Source of the DNA: Nostocaceae cyanobacterium
GTDB lineage: Bacteria; Cyanobacteriota; Cyanobacteriia; Cyanobacteriales; Nostocaceae
DNA: 55,809 nucleotides
Assembly: GCA_030065825.1 (NCBI GenBank)
Contig: JASJCY010000013.1
Location: 1-55,809, forward strand
Direction of reading: 5' to 3'
This document shows, in pieces, positions 29,312 through 39,685 of this stretch (position 1 is its first letter; each line of letters opens with the position of its first letter). The notes under the pieces were generated by a model. It searched no databases, was not told where the DNA came from, and saw nothing but the letters and a program-made list of their open reading frames with translations. A program made the position numbers and the translations under genes.

Positions 29312-30571
29312 ATGTTAATTAACAAACGTTGGCAATCTGGATGTGCTGCATTTATGGCATTAGGTATTACAGCAGGTACTGTTGCACCCTTACTTACACC
29401 TGCACCCTCTTTTGCCCAAACCAGTTTTTATGATGTTCCATCTAGTTATTGGGCAGCAGAATTCATTCAAAAACTAGCACAGCAAGGAGTAATTGCAGGA
29501 TTTCCTGATGGTAGTTTCCGTCCAGAAGAACCTGTAACCCGCGCTCAATTTTCCGCCATGCTGCGCAAAGCTTTTAATAAATCACCCCAAAGACAGGCAA
29601 TTAACTTTTCTGACGTTTCAACCAATTACTGGGCATACAATGCTATTACTGAGGCATACACCACAGGTTTCCTATCAGGCTATCCCGGCAATATTTTCCG
29701 ACCCAATCAAAATATTCCTAGAGAACAAGTTCTAGTTTCCTTGGCTAACGGTTTGGAATACTCTGCCAGTAATAATGTAGACACCATCCTGCAATACTAC
29801 AATGACTCATCCAATATCTCTAATTATGCTCGTGCGCCTATAGCCGCAGCCACCCAGAAGCAAATGGTCGTCAACTATCCCAACGTCAAGTTTCTCAACC
29901 CAACCGCAGTTGCAACCCGGGCACAGGTAGCAACTTTTATCTACCAGGCAATGGCTAGCAGCAATCTTAGCACCAGTCAAGTATCAACGATTCAATCACC
30001 CTATATTGTTGCCTTTGAACAAACACCTCCACCACCTGTAGCAGTAACAATTCCACAAGGAACTGTAATTCCCGTCAAATACGACCAAGCAGACAAGATT
30101 TTGGTCACCAAGGATGAAACAGCCCCTTTGACTCTGACAGTATCCCAAAACGTAGTCACACAGAGCGGAGATTTGATAATTCCCGCAGGTAGTCAGGTTG
30201 TCGGTCAACTCAAACCTGTCAAAGATCAAGGTGGTTCTCAGTTTGTTGCCCAAAAACTAGTTTTGACATCTGGTCAAGAATATCAAATTACAGCCTCCTC
30301 TGAGGTCATTACCAATACCGAAACCGTGAAAAAAGGTTCTAGAACCACAGCTATCCTCAAGAATACAGTTTTGGGTGCAGGTGCAGCCGCAGCAGTATCA
30401 GCAGTAACTGGCGATCGCGCGATCGCTACAGAAGAAGTCTTGGGTGGTGCAGCTATCGGTGGCTTGATTGGTCTGTTCTTTGGTAAAAAAAGTGTTGATT
30501 TAATCGCTATCGATCCCAACACAGACCTGCAAATGACCATTGGCGAACAATTCGAGGTTTCCCTGAGATAA
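29312..30571 (+). CDS. SLH-domain envelope protein with glycine-zipper domain
   Basis: 419 residues. Signal peptide ends near SFAQ (residue 36). Three S-layer homology domains follow: FYDVPSSYWAAEFIQKLAQQ...FRPEEPVTRAQFSAML, FSDVSTNYWAYNAITEAYTT...IPREQVLVSL and a third ending in TRAQVATFIYQAM. These anchor proteins to cell-wall polymers. The C-terminal half (about residues 240-419) is homologous to the preceding gene, including the glycine zipper GAGAAAAVSAVTG and GGAAIGGLIGLFFGKK. It is probably a cell-wall-anchored envelope protein. GGAG is well placed before the ATG. Confidence 0.9.
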   Translation: MLINKRWQSGCAAFMALGITAGTVAPLLTPAPSFAQTSFYDVPSSYWAAEFIQKLAQQGVIAGFPDGSFRPEEPVTRAQFSAMLRKAFNKSPQRQAINFSDVSTNYWAYNAITEAYTTGFLSGYPGNIFRPNQNIPREQVLVSLANGLEYSASNNVDTILQYYNDSSNISNYARAPIAAATQKQMVVNYPNVKFLNPTAVATRAQVATFIYQAMASSNLSTSQVSTIQSPYIVAFEQTPPPPVAVTIPQGTVIPVKYDQADKILVTKDETAPLTLTVSQNVVTQSGDLIIPAGSQVVGQLKPVKDQGGSQFVAQKLVLTSGQEYQITASSEVITNTETVKKGSRTTAILKNTVLGAGAAAAVSAVTGDRAIATEEVLGGAAIGGLIGLFFGKKSVDLIAIDPNTDLQMTIGEQFEVSLR

Positions 30572-30587
30572 TTATGACTACAACTTT

Positions 30588-30790
30588 GCGCTTCCTAACT
30601 TCTAACTTCTGGGCGCAAGCTTTGCGCCCCTACAAACTCCCGAACTCCTAACTTTGCGCTTCCTAACTTCCAACTTCTGGGCGCAAGCTTTGCGCCCCTA
30701 CAAACTCCCGAACTCGTAACTTTGCGCTTTCTAACTTCTGGGCGCAAGCTTTGCGCCCCTACAAACTCCCAACTCCCAACTTTGCCCCTC
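30588..30790. repeat. Tandem ~60-68-bp repeat with GGGCGCAAGCTTTGCGCCC hairpins
   Basis: Three consecutive units, each with heptamers (CTAACTT, AACTCCC) and a perfect GGGCGCAA-GC-TTTGCGCCC-type palindrome. It lies between the convergent SLH and histidine kinase genes and overlaps the last codons of the kinase. Confidence 0.88.
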
Positions 30791-32102
30791 CTAACTTAAC
30801 TTCAGGTAACCAAACAATAAAAGTAGTTCCTGGGGTGTCAGATGATGCGATGGAAGATTTTAATGCAGGGCTTTTAACTTCTATTTCGCCCTGCATTTGC
30901 TCGATTAGCTGTTTAGCGATCGCCAAACCTAATCCCGTACCAGGAATAGTTGTTTGGGCTTGTACACCCCGATAATACCGCTCGCCAAGATGTTCTAAAT
31001 CTTGGGGTGGTATTCCAGGACCAGTATCGCTAATTGCAATTCCCTGGAAATTTGCTTTTTGTTGTCCCGCTTGAACCAAAATTTTACCGGGAACAGGAGT
31101 ATATTTCAAAGCATTGTCAATAATATTGCTCAATACCTCCCGTAATGCCTTGGGATTAGCCCGTACTGGGGGCAAATTTTCAGGAATTTTCGCAATTAAT
31201 TGTAAATCTCGCTCTTGGGCGATCGCTCCAGCCGATAATAATAAAGGTTCTAAAATATCAGCTACATAACAATCAACTTCTTTATCTCCAGTTCCTGGCA
31301 ATAATAACGCTGGTTTTGACTCTTTTTCTACAGTTGCTTCTACAAAGACTTCCTTTTCTTTTGGTAGTGTTAGGGGGGCTAAATCTTCTACACCCAGATT
31401 GATAACCTCATCAAATTTTTGCAGTAATTCTTGCAAGCGATCGCTTTCCCGGACAATACTGGTAGCTACATTCCGGTTTGTATCTTCTGGTCGCAGTCGC
31501 TTCATTAATAGTTTACCAAAGGTTCTTAATGCTGTGAGTGGATTGCGAAATTGATGCAAGAGATTATCTAGTAAATCTTGTTGCCTTTCTTGGAGAATTT
31601 GTTGTTGATGCAATTGAGAATGCAACCAAGCACGACGCTGATCTAAAATGCAAGCCAAAGATAGGGTTTGGGCTATACGTTCGACTTCTGTACGTTCTTG
31701 TTCATTCCATGGTCGGTCTTCTCTGGCTGTCACCAGCAACCCCATCATTAGCTCTTCATGGATTAGAGGTAAAACGATTCTATCAGGACAAGCTTGTGGT
31801 TCCTGCTGTGATGGTTGTTGTGTTGTTGAATAACTAAAATCTCCAGAGGTTTGGGGAAATTCCTGTGTTGCGGTCAAAAAATTTCCCCGAAGTTTCGGTA
31901 ACACTAAAGTATTTATCCCTGGTCTTAAACTTGCGGTTTCTGGGTAAACAACCAGGGGTATCAATTTCGCTTCACTGGCTGGAACCTCTACCAATTCTTG
32001 TGTTAAATACACAACACTCAAAGATGCTCCCAGCCCTTGGGCTAATAATGCCATTTGCTCCCGACACAGAGCAACAAACTCAGAACTGGAAGAGATTAAC
32101 AT
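30759..32102 (-). CDS. GAF-domain sensor histidine kinase
   Basis: 447 residues with no membrane segments. Residues about 1-160 form a GAF-like sensor domain. The H-box LLHQFRNPLTALRTFG has its phospho-accepting His near residue 187. ATPase motifs: N-box EVLSNIIDNALKYT, G1 ISDTGPGIPPQDL, F-like LGERYYRG and G2 GTGLGLAIAKQL. It autophosphorylates and passes phosphate to a response regulator not found here. The last ~12 residues (KLGGAKLGVGSL) are encoded by heptamer repeat sequence, so the original C-terminus has probably been altered. The ligand is unknown. Confidence 0.93.
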   Translation of the reverse strand: MLISSSSEFVALCREQMALLAQGLGASLSVVYLTQELVEVPASEAKLIPLVVYPETASLRPGINTLVLPKLRGNFLTATQEFPQTSGDFSYSTTQQPSQQEPQACPDRIVLPLIHEELMMGLLVTAREDRPWNEQERTEVERIAQTLSLACILDQRRAWLHSQLHQQQILQERQQDLLDNLLHQFRNPLTALRTFGKLLMKRLRPEDTNRNVATSIVRESDRLQELLQKFDEVINLGVEDLAPLTLPKEKEVFVEATVEKESKPALLLPGTGDKEVDCYVADILEPLLLSAGAIAQERDLQLIAKIPENLPPVRANPKALREVLSNIIDNALKYTPVPGKILVQAGQQKANFQGIAISDTGPGIPPQDLEHLGERYYRGVQAQTTIPGTGLGLAIAKQLIEQMQGEIEVKSPALKSSIASSDTPGTTFIVWLPEVKLGGAKLGVGSL

Positions 32103-32381
32103 TGGCGGTGCTCTGACTTTCTAATAACTGCTAAGCAAATAATTCCGTAACCCGATGTAGTTTTTTCCTTACTTATCTTAACTTAACCTTACAAGTAATA
32201 ATTCTTGCCAAAAACAATACTTTGTTTCCTATTTGGGATCTATGTCTACTTTTTAAGATACTACGTTACTTGTATCAAAAGTTTAAAAAACCCTTGATTT
32301 TTTCTAATAAAAATTTTATAATAACGACGGATTTTGTAGCTATCACTACAATATGTAGCTTTACAAGAGGAGGACAATAGT

Positions 32382-32699
32382 TTGGCAAGGAGACGGAAGC
32401 GGAAGAGCCGTCGCCGCCAAGAAGGACGGCGAATCTTAGAACATGTGCCTCAATTTAGCATTGAAAGTGGTGAAGATAAACCTGTGACAGCAGCAAGAAA
32501 ATTTATTCAAGCTGAAGGAATCTTGCCACCCGCTTTGCTACTCGTCAAGCGCAATGAGCATACCACAGACCGTTACTTTTGGGCTGAGAAGGGGCTTTTT
32601 GGGGCTCAATATGTAGAAGAGAACCATTTCTTGTTTCCCAGCCTGAAAATGCTAGATAGTTCTTCAGTTCATGAAGTTCTAGCAGGGGTTGGTGCGTAA
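32382..32699 (+). CDS. DUF3155 family small protein
   Basis: 105 residues. TTG start with GAGGAGGA about 8-15 bases upstream. A highly basic N-terminus (ARRRKRKSRRRQEGRR) is followed by the conserved region KFIQAEGILPPALLLVKRNE and DRYFWAEKGLFGAQYVEENH. The family is cyanobacterial with no established role. The basic head suggests nucleic-acid or ribosome contact, which is inference. It appears to be monocistronic. Confidence 0.85.
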   Translation: MARRRKRKSRRRQEGRRILEHVPQFSIESGEDKPVTAARKFIQAEGILPPALLLVKRNEHTTDRYFWAEKGLFGAQYVEENHFLFPSLKMLDSSSVHEVLAGVGA

Positions 32700-33290
32700 A
32701 ACCTAGCAGTGGCGTTTATTGGCAGTGAACGTGGCTGTTGACTATTTACTGGCAAAATTGCTAACTTTATTCATAAATTAATATTTTTTTTATTTTGTAG
32801 CTATTTTGCCAGTAAACAAAGGTCTAAATTAGTTTAAGCTTGTTTGCGGAATTACCCATCCGCCTTGCGGTGGGGTGGATGTCACCAATCAATTGTCACT
32901 ATCAAAGTAATGTGGGAAGATGAGAACCCCTGCTTTTAAGGAGGGGATGTAGCTTGCTTCCCCTCTGGGGTAATCCGACCCGTCGGGTTTTAACCAGGCG
33001 TTTCTGGTAAAATGTAGATACCAACACAGGATGAAAAACTCCAAAAAACAAAACTTGTTGGTAATTGAGGTTTCCAAGCCTGAAGCTACTTTGTAGCCGT
33101 ACAGCCACAAAAAATGGTCGAGGTGGGTAGGACTGCTTGAACAATGTCATTGTCCCCTTTGGGGCAGAACAAAGTTGCGTAGTCCGATTTTGAATCGGCA
33201 AAGCAACAACGTTCGCCAAAGAGTAACTTAGTACTCAAAGTACTTAGTCTAGTCAGTAATGGGCTTTTTCAAGCCCCCGGTTTCTGACAA
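32700..33290. other. Spacer with degenerate IS200/IS605-like element
   Basis: After an AT-rich stretch, 32915-33290 holds element debris (listed separately). No intact transposase is encoded. Confidence 0.5.
32915..33290 (+). mobile_element. Degenerate IS200/IS605-type element (tnpB/omega-RNA end relic)
   Basis: Multiple short hairpins occur in order: CCCCTGCTTTTAAGGAGGGG near 32926, GACCCGTCGGGT near 32978, GTCCCCTTTGGGGC near 33152, GTCCGATTTTGAATCGGC near 33181 and GGGCTTTTTCAAGCCC near 33260. The last lies next to GTACTTAGTCTAGTCAG, a string also found at 40510. A reading frame near 33045-33090 gives LLVIEVSKPEATL then stop, which could be the tail of a TnpB. The hairpin-rich 3' part is what the omega-RNA/right-end region of such elements looks like. 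No subterminal sequence was compared with a database. Confidence 0.45.
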
Positions 33291-33821
33291 TTAATTACAA
33301 AGCTTTAACTGTAGTGCCCTCTGCAACTCAATGAGTTCATCGCGGTGGGCAACAACAGTAATCTTGCTTGGGGAGTTTTGTTCGCTATTGTTGCTTTCCA
33401 TCTTCAGCGATACCTTCTCAAGCCTTTGTGCTCCCTTCCAATAAAAAACACCAGTTAATGGTGATAGCAGCAGCATTAAGAGAAAAGCACTACCAAAGCT
33501 GGGAAGCAATAGTGACAAAACCAGTGACAGACAAAGAATACCAATGGCGCTTAAGAGTGTCAGAAACACTGCCAAAAATGAACTAGGTTTAACAAACCCT
33601 TCAAAAGTGACTTGGTTTCGTTGTTGGTCTACCGCTGTCACTCGGTAAGACCGTGACCGAAAATATTCCTGTAATTGGGACATTAAAGTCTTTTCATCCT
33701 GTTCGGATACCAGTTGTGCTATTTCCGTGCGATCTTTAGTCGAAGCACGAATAAAGAAAAACAAGCCGACAGACAATAACAAAGTCAGCAACAAGGTGGA
33801 TGGCACAATAGCAGTATCCAT
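33291..33821 (-). CDS. CCB1-like cofactor assembly protein (DUF3529)
   Basis: 176 residues. N-terminal membrane segment (STLLLTLLLSVGLFFFIRAS), a small soluble domain (LMSQLQEYFRSRSYRVTAVD, NQVTFEGFVKPS), then two more membrane helices (about 78-125) and a soluble tail. This arrangement fits the cofactor-assembly-of-complex-C subunit B family, which helps attach the extra heme of cytochrome b6 in the cytochrome b6f complex. The PadR regulator gene lies 52 bases upstream on the same strand. The element debris ends right at its stop codon. Confidence 0.75.
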   Translation of the reverse strand: MDTAIVPSTLLLTLLLSVGLFFFIRASTKDRTEIAQLVSEQDEKTLMSQLQEYFRSRSYRVTAVDQQRNQVTFEGFVKPSSFLAVFLTLLSAIGILCLSLVLSLLLPSFGSAFLLMLLLSPLTGVFYWKGAQRLEKVSLKMESNNSEQNSPSKITVVAHRDELIELQRALQLKLCN

Positions 33822-33873
33822 AGTTAACAGTTAGTTCTCCATAGTCCTATACTTATCTATCATGAATTATTGG

Positions 33874-34221
33874 TCACTTTGTCCTCCCATTGATATATTC
33901 TGGCCACAGATGACCTAAATCCTCCGCTTGAGCCTGCCATTCTGAAGAAATTTGGTACATTCGCCGGGGACGTCCACGCCCTTCGAGTTTTTTCCAATAC
34001 CCTGTTACAGCCTTTTGGTCTTCCAGAAATTTGATAGCACTGTACAGTACGGTGTCTGAAAGTCGATAAGTAGGGTATTCAGATTCCAGTTTCTGAATCA
34101 ACTCGGTTCCGTAGGACTCCCCTTGTAGCAAGACGTACAATATATAACAAACTGCTAGTTCCTGGCAGAGATAAGTTGGGGGAGGATCCTTAAAAAATTT
34201 ATATATATCCTCAATCTTCAT
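33874..34221 (-). CDS. PadR-family transcriptional regulator
   Basis: 115 residues. Winged-helix PadR pattern: LAVCYILYVLLQGESYGTEL, then LSDTVLYSAIKFLEDQKAVT (recognition region) and the wing GYWKKLEGRGRPRRMYQIS. It is probably a homodimeric DNA-binding repressor. It precedes the CCB1-like gene and may share its transcript, so control of cytochrome b6f assembly or autoregulation is plausible but inferred. Confidence 0.9.
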   Translation of the reverse strand: MKIEDIYKFFKDPPPTYLCQELAVCYILYVLLQGESYGTELIQKLESEYPTYRLSDTVLYSAIKFLEDQKAVTGYWKKLEGRGRPRRMYQISSEWQAQAEDLGHLWPEYINGRTK

Positions 34222-34768
34222 GGTTGCTAAATGCCTAAAACAATGCTTTAGGGTTGAGCCTACAAACCTGGTAGTAAGTATACAGCGTTACCCGTAATTT
34301 GGTAAGTAAATACTGCTACTAGGGCATGAGCGCCAAGGCGCGAACATAAATCAACAATCCACACCGTTTAGTAGTAGAAATTTTATCTAATTTCTAGGGA
34401 TGCACACTATGCAACCCCAGTCACAAGATAGGTGCTGTGGAGAGGAGCGTAAGGACAGTAGCATTACTGCCGTTATGGTGTCAAGTGATGCCGAGTCAGG
34501 GAAAAGGCAGAGCTAAAAAAGCCGCCTTAGCAATTCTAAATGCAAAATACGTTTTTTTCTGCAAAAATTAATAAATACTTTCTATCACAGTAATTATTCG
34601 AGTGTCGATGCCAGAATATAAAGCATAGAAGCTTATTTTGTTGTGGGCATAACTATCTGAGGACACACTAAACAGAGCTAGATGTACTGATATTGTGTAA
34701 TTGTGTACTTGAGGTCATCTGTGAACATCTGGTAAGTGTGATAGTAAATTGATAAAACGCCTAGCACA
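34222..34768. other. Spacer with candidate small ORF
   Basis: About 550 bases. It includes a GCGCCAAGGCGC palindrome near 34330 and the small ORF at 34409-34516. AT-rich sequence follows before the DUF3611 gene. Confidence 0.45.
34409..34516 (+). CDS. Candidate small protein (35 aa)
   Basis: ATG with AGGGA 8 bases upstream; an in-frame ATG also lies at 34400. The peptide starts MQPQSQDRCCGEERKDSS and ends SSDAESGKRQS, polar with a CC pair. Base composition is less AT-rich than the flanks, as coding sequence would be. It could instead be a structured small RNA. No family is recognised. Confidence 0.35.
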   Translation: MQPQSQDRCCGEERKDSSITAVMVSSDAESGKRQS

Positions 34769-34780
34769 TTGGTAATCACT

Positions 34781-35362
34781 ATGTCAGACCATTCCGACAC
34801 CCAATCTCCTTCTTCTCAACTGCGGGCAATTGCCCAAGCCTTTCGCGTGACAGGTTGGATTAGCTTTTGGATACAGTTAGTGGTGGGTGTTGTTGCTGCT
34901 GGGATTTTGCTAGCATTCAGGTTTGGAAGAACAGGTAGCCAAAGTAGTAATCCGGGAACTGGTATAGGCATACTTTTTGCAGCTTTGGGACTGCTTGCTT
35001 TAGGTGGGGGCATCTTTTTGGCTTTCCGTTATACGAGGATTGGTAGACTACTGGTATCCTCTAACCCTCTTAACCGCCCACGGAAAATAGAAACTGTTCA
35101 AATTTTGCGCTTAGGACTGATGTTCAATTTGGTGGGAATGCTATTGACGCTTTTGGGAGCGCAGGCGATCATTGGGGTTCTGTTGTTAAAAGCACTGAGT
35201 ATACCCCAAGGTGCTGTGGGATTCTCTCCAGATCAACTAAGTAAGTTAATTCAGCCAATAGATGTGTTGGTGGTACAGGCAAATATCAACGCAGTTTCAG
35301 CCCACTTTGCCGGACTTGTAGCCTCTCTTTGGCTGCTAAATCGTATCAATAAACCTGCTTGA
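34781..35362 (+). CDS. DUF3611 family membrane protein
   Basis: About 193 residues from ATG 34781; an upstream TTG at 34769 would add four residues. Four hydrophobic helices are seen: about 24-46 (WISFWIQLVVGVVAAGILLA), 62-86, 108-140 and 165-185. The conserved start SQLRAIAQAFRVTGWISFW and the end SLWLLNRIN fit the DUF3611 family of cyanobacteria and plastids. The function is not established. Confidence 0.85.
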   Translation: MSDHSDTQSPSSQLRAIAQAFRVTGWISFWIQLVVGVVAAGILLAFRFGRTGSQSSNPGTGIGILFAALGLLALGGGIFLAFRYTRIGRLLVSSNPLNRPRKIETVQILRLGLMFNLVGMLLTLLGAQAIIGVLLLKALSIPQGAVGFSPDQLSKLIQPIDVLVVQANINAVSAHFAGLVASLWLLNRINKPA

Positions 35363-35634
35363 ATGGGGAAATGGGGGTGTAGGGGGGAGTAGGGGTGGGG
35401 TTTCCCCACCCGGAGATAGGGAGATAGGGAGATGGGGTGATGGGTCACAAGGAGAATATTTTTCTATTTCTTGACATTCTCTTCACATTTATTTATTAAA
35501 AATTCTTTAAATTTTCCGAATATATTAGTTTTTAGTGTGTATCCAATACATAGGCTCTGGGACAGAATTTTGATAATAATTGTCAAAATTGACAAAAGTA
35601 CCCAGAAATTATGGTGTGTTGGAGTGGTTACGAT

Positions 35635-35853
35635 ATGAAAAAGCTAGAAATCGGCAAATTAGGGATACAGATTTTCTTTAGTACCATAATCATTGGATTA
35701 TGTGGTGTACATTTGATGAGCAATAAAACGGAGGAACACCAAAAGCTTTACTGGAGTGGTTTATCCTTCGTACTAGCTTACTGGTTACCCTTACCAAAAG
35801 GTTCTCAAGTTGAATCCCTAATTCCACAAGTAGACAATCTAGAACAAGAATAA
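35635..35853 (+). CDS. Small membrane protein (about 72 aa)
   Basis: The likely start is ATG 35635 (MKKLEIGKLGIQ); an upstream GTG/ATG would add eight residues. One strong membrane helix (IQIFFSTIIIGLCGVHLM), then LYWSGLSFVLAYWLPLPKGS, which may be a second. No family is recognised. A polypyrimidine tract follows. Confidence 0.55.
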   Translation: MKKLEIGKLGIQIFFSTIIIGLCGVHLMSNKTEEHQKLYWSGLSFVLAYWLPLPKGSQVESLIPQVDNLEQE

Positions 35854-35861
35854 TAAAATTT

Positions 35862-36010
35862 TCTCTCTCTCCCCTTTGTTCCCACACTTCCCTCTCTTCC
35901 CCCTCTTCCCCCTCTTCCCCTTCTTCCCACACTTCCCACACTTCCCCCTCTTCCCACACTTCCCCCTCTTCCCACACTCCCCCCTCTTCCCCCTCTTCCC
36001 TATCCTGTCA
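35862..36010. repeat. Polypyrimidine low-complexity tract (CCCTCTTCC)n
   Basis: Tandem CCCTCTTCC/ACTTCCC units on the + strand, the reverse complement of the polypurine tracts at 5100, 43640 and 55235. It lies upstream of serS. Confidence 0.9.
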
Positions 36011-36099
36011 TTCTCAAGTAATTTATCTTTTATCCTTTACACTTCATACTTCTTTAGTCAAAATCAGTATATGCTGGTGTGTTGGCAAGAATATCCTAA

Positions 36100-37401
<1,302 letters not shown>

Positions 37402-37511
37402 ATAGGGCTTAGGAGGATTGGAAGTCTACGTCTGTACTGGGAAGCAGTCAGCGTAGGAGGATGTCACAATAGAGAAAAGTATAGCTATATCAGTTCACGA
37501 ATCTTTAATCT

Positions 37512-38597
37512 ATGTCAGTTTTAGCGGCGATCGCAGTTTTAGCGGTTTTAATCCTGGTTCACGAACTAGGACATTTTATTGCAGCCAGGTCACAGGGCAT
37601 TCATGTTAATCGCTTTTCTTTGGGTTTTGGACCAATTTTGTGGAAATATCAAGGGAAGCAAACTGAATATGCTGTCCGTGCTTTTCCTTTGGGTGGTTTT
37701 GTAGGCTTTCCTGACGACGATCCCGACAGCGATATTCCCCCTAATGACCCAAATCTACTGCGTAATCGTCCCATTTTAGACCGGGCGATTGTCATCAGTG
37801 CCGGAGTGATAGCAAATTTAATATTTGCTTATTTTCTGTTGGTAAGCCAGGTAAGTTTTATCGGTATACCCCAAGCCACTCAACCAGGGGTTTTGATTCA
37901 ACAGCTAGCACCACAAGTCAGTCAAGTAGCCACTGATGCTGGTATTCAACCAGGAGATGTGATAATAGCAGCTAATGACACAAAATTTGGCACATCACCC
38001 CAAGAGATACAAGCTTTCAGTCAAATTATCAAAAGCAATCCTGGTAAGCCGATTCAACTAGAAATTGCTCGTGGTGACGAAAAACTATTTTTGAGTGTAG
38101 TTCCTGAAAATAAGTCTACTGGTGGTACAGTTGGGGTTGGACTTGCTCCTAATGGTCAATTAGAACGCCGTCGTGTTCTTAATCCTGTCGCAGTCTTAAA
38201 TGCTGGTGCTACAGAGTTTCAGCGTCTAACCACCATGATACTGCAGGGGTTTGGGCAATTAATCACCAACTTTGGCGAAACTTCATCTCAAGTTGCCAGT
38301 CCAGTGAAAATTGTCGAAATTGGTGCCAATATTGCTCAGAATGATATTGGGGGTTTGTTTACCTTTGCAGCGCTGATTAGTATTAACCTTGCGATTATTA
38401 ACATTTTACCCTTACCCGCTTTAGATGGCGGACAGTTGGCTTTTCTGCTGATTGAAGGTGTACGGGGTAGACCTTTACCATTGCGAGTTCAGGAAAATGT
38501 GATGCAAACTGGTTTTATGCTACTTGTGGGACTAGGACTTTTTCTGATTGTCAAAGATACTTTGCAGTTGGAGTGGGTGCAAAAATTATTCCAGTAA
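37512..38597 (+). CDS. rseP: Site-2 protease, RseP family (M50 metalloprotease)
   Basis: 361 residues. It cuts transmembrane substrates such as anti-sigma factors within the membrane. Zinc site HELGH in LVHELGHFIAARSQG near residues 17-31, a first-helix FALGFGP-like segment (FSLGFGPILWK), a PDZ domain about 120-205 (VATDAGIQPGDVIIAANDTK), and the third zinc ligand in NILPLPALDGGQLAFLL. There are four membrane helices. It may be transcribed with serS and nth. Confidence 0.95.
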   Translation: MSVLAAIAVLAVLILVHELGHFIAARSQGIHVNRFSLGFGPILWKYQGKQTEYAVRAFPLGGFVGFPDDDPDSDIPPNDPNLLRNRPILDRAIVISAGVIANLIFAYFLLVSQVSFIGIPQATQPGVLIQQLAPQVSQVATDAGIQPGDVIIAANDTKFGTSPQEIQAFSQIIKSNPGKPIQLEIARGDEKLFLSVVPENKSTGGTVGVGLAPNGQLERRRVLNPVAVLNAGATEFQRLTTMILQGFGQLITNFGETSSQVASPVKIVEIGANIAQNDIGGLFTFAALISINLAIINILPLPALDGGQLAFLLIEGVRGRPLPLRVQENVMQTGFMLLVGLGLFLIVKDTLQLEWVQKLFQ

Positions 38598-38635
38598 ACA
38601 TAACTCTTGCAAAGGTTATGTTTTAACATTTTCTG

Positions 38636-38760
38636 TTCCCTTTTCCCATTCCCTATTCCCTATTCCCTCTTCCCTATTCCCTATTCCCTATTCCCTATTC
38701 CCAATTCCCAATTCCCAATTCCCAATTCCCAATTCCCAATTCCCTATTCCCTGTCCCCTA
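38636..38760. repeat. STRR tract (TTCCCTA)n / (TTCCCAA)n
   Basis: About sixteen heptamers between rseP and nth, first TTCCCTA type, then TTCCCAA. The open frame through it creates an artificial N-terminal extension for nth. Confidence 0.93.
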
Positions 38761-38772
38761 TTTCTGCAAGAA

Positions 38773-39426
38773 GTGAGTATTACCCGTAAAAAGTCAAGTA
38801 GCAAACAAAGGACGCAAGAAATTTTACTGCGTCTGAAGCGTTTGTATCCAGATGCTACTTGCTCTTTAAACTACTCCACAACCTTGCAGCTATTAGTAGC
38901 AACAATTCTTTCTGCTCAGTGTACGGATGAAAGAGTGAATAAAGTCACACCAGAATTATTTCGTCGTTTCCCTGATGCAGAAAGTTTGGCGAATACTGAA
39001 TTGACAGAGATTGAAAACTTGGTGCGTCCTACAGGGTTCTATCGCAACAAAGCAAAGAATATTCAAGGTGCGTGCCAGATGATAGTTAGGGAATTTGGTG
39101 GAGAAGTTCCCCGAACTATGGAAGAGTTATTACGGCTTCCTGGAGTGGCACGGAAGACTGCTAATGTAGTTTTAGCCCATGGCTATGGAATTAATGTCGG
39201 AGTAACTGTAGATACCCACGTCAAGCGTTTGAGTCAGCGTTTAGGCTTAACTAAGCATACAGACCCTATTCGTATTGAACGAGATTTAATGGGTCTGTTA
39301 CCCCAACCAGATTGGGAAAATTGGTCTATTCGCTTAATTTATCATGGTCGTGCTGTTTGTAAAGCCCGTTCCCCCCAATGCGAAGTGTGTGAACTGGCAG
39401 AACTTTGTCCATCTAACAAATTATGA
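38773..39426 (+). CDS. nth: Endonuclease III (DNA glycosylase/AP lyase)
   Basis: 217 residues from GTG 38773, the normal length; a longer frame from 38548 runs through repeats and is rejected. It removes oxidised pyrimidines and nicks abasic sites. Features: helix-hairpin-helix [13 protein letters not shown] with the catalytic Lys near residue 124, the catalytic Asp in [11 protein letters not shown], and the C-terminal [4Fe-4S] cluster [17 protein letters not shown] (spacing C-X6-C-X2-C-X5-C, with the first Cys before it). Confidence 0.96.
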   Translation: MSITRKKSSSKQRTQEILLRLKRLYPDATCSLNYSTTLQLLVATILSAQCTDERVNKVTPELFRRFPDAESLANTELTEIENLVRPTGFYRNKAKNIQGACQMIVREFGGEVPRTMEELLRLPGVARKTANVVLAHGYGINVGVTVDTHVKRLSQRLGLTKHTDPIRIERDLMGLLPQPDWENWSIRLIYHGRAVCKARSPQCEVCELAELCPSNKL

Positions 39427-39535
39427 AAGTTAGAAGTTAGAAGTTAGAAGTTAGAAGTTAGAAGTTAGAAGTTAGAAGTTAGAAGTTAGAAGTTAGGAGT
39501 TTGGAGTTAGAAGTTAGAAGTTAGGAGTTTGAAGT
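39427..39535. repeat. STRR tract (GAAGTTA)n
   Basis: About ten perfect GAAGTTA heptamers start directly after the nth stop, then degenerate GGAGTTT variants. Confidence 0.93.
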
Positions 39536-39685
39536 CAAGGAGTTTGGATTTACCAATTTTTAATGTTTTGGGAGTTTGGAGTCAAGGAGTTAATCATCTT
39601 CCCCCATCTCCCCATTCCCGACTCTTCCTTTTTCGATACCATCCGATAGAATAGGAAATACTGTCTAAAAATACTAAGAAACTTT

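Noticed and set aside
32902-33219. 105-codon minus-strand ORF
   Set aside because: Lies across the hairpins of the IS605-like relic and has no coding character.
38548-38772. N-terminal extension of nth (75 codons)
   Set aside because: It is translated heptamer repeat and overlaps the rseP end; GTG 38773 gives a normal-length endonuclease III.
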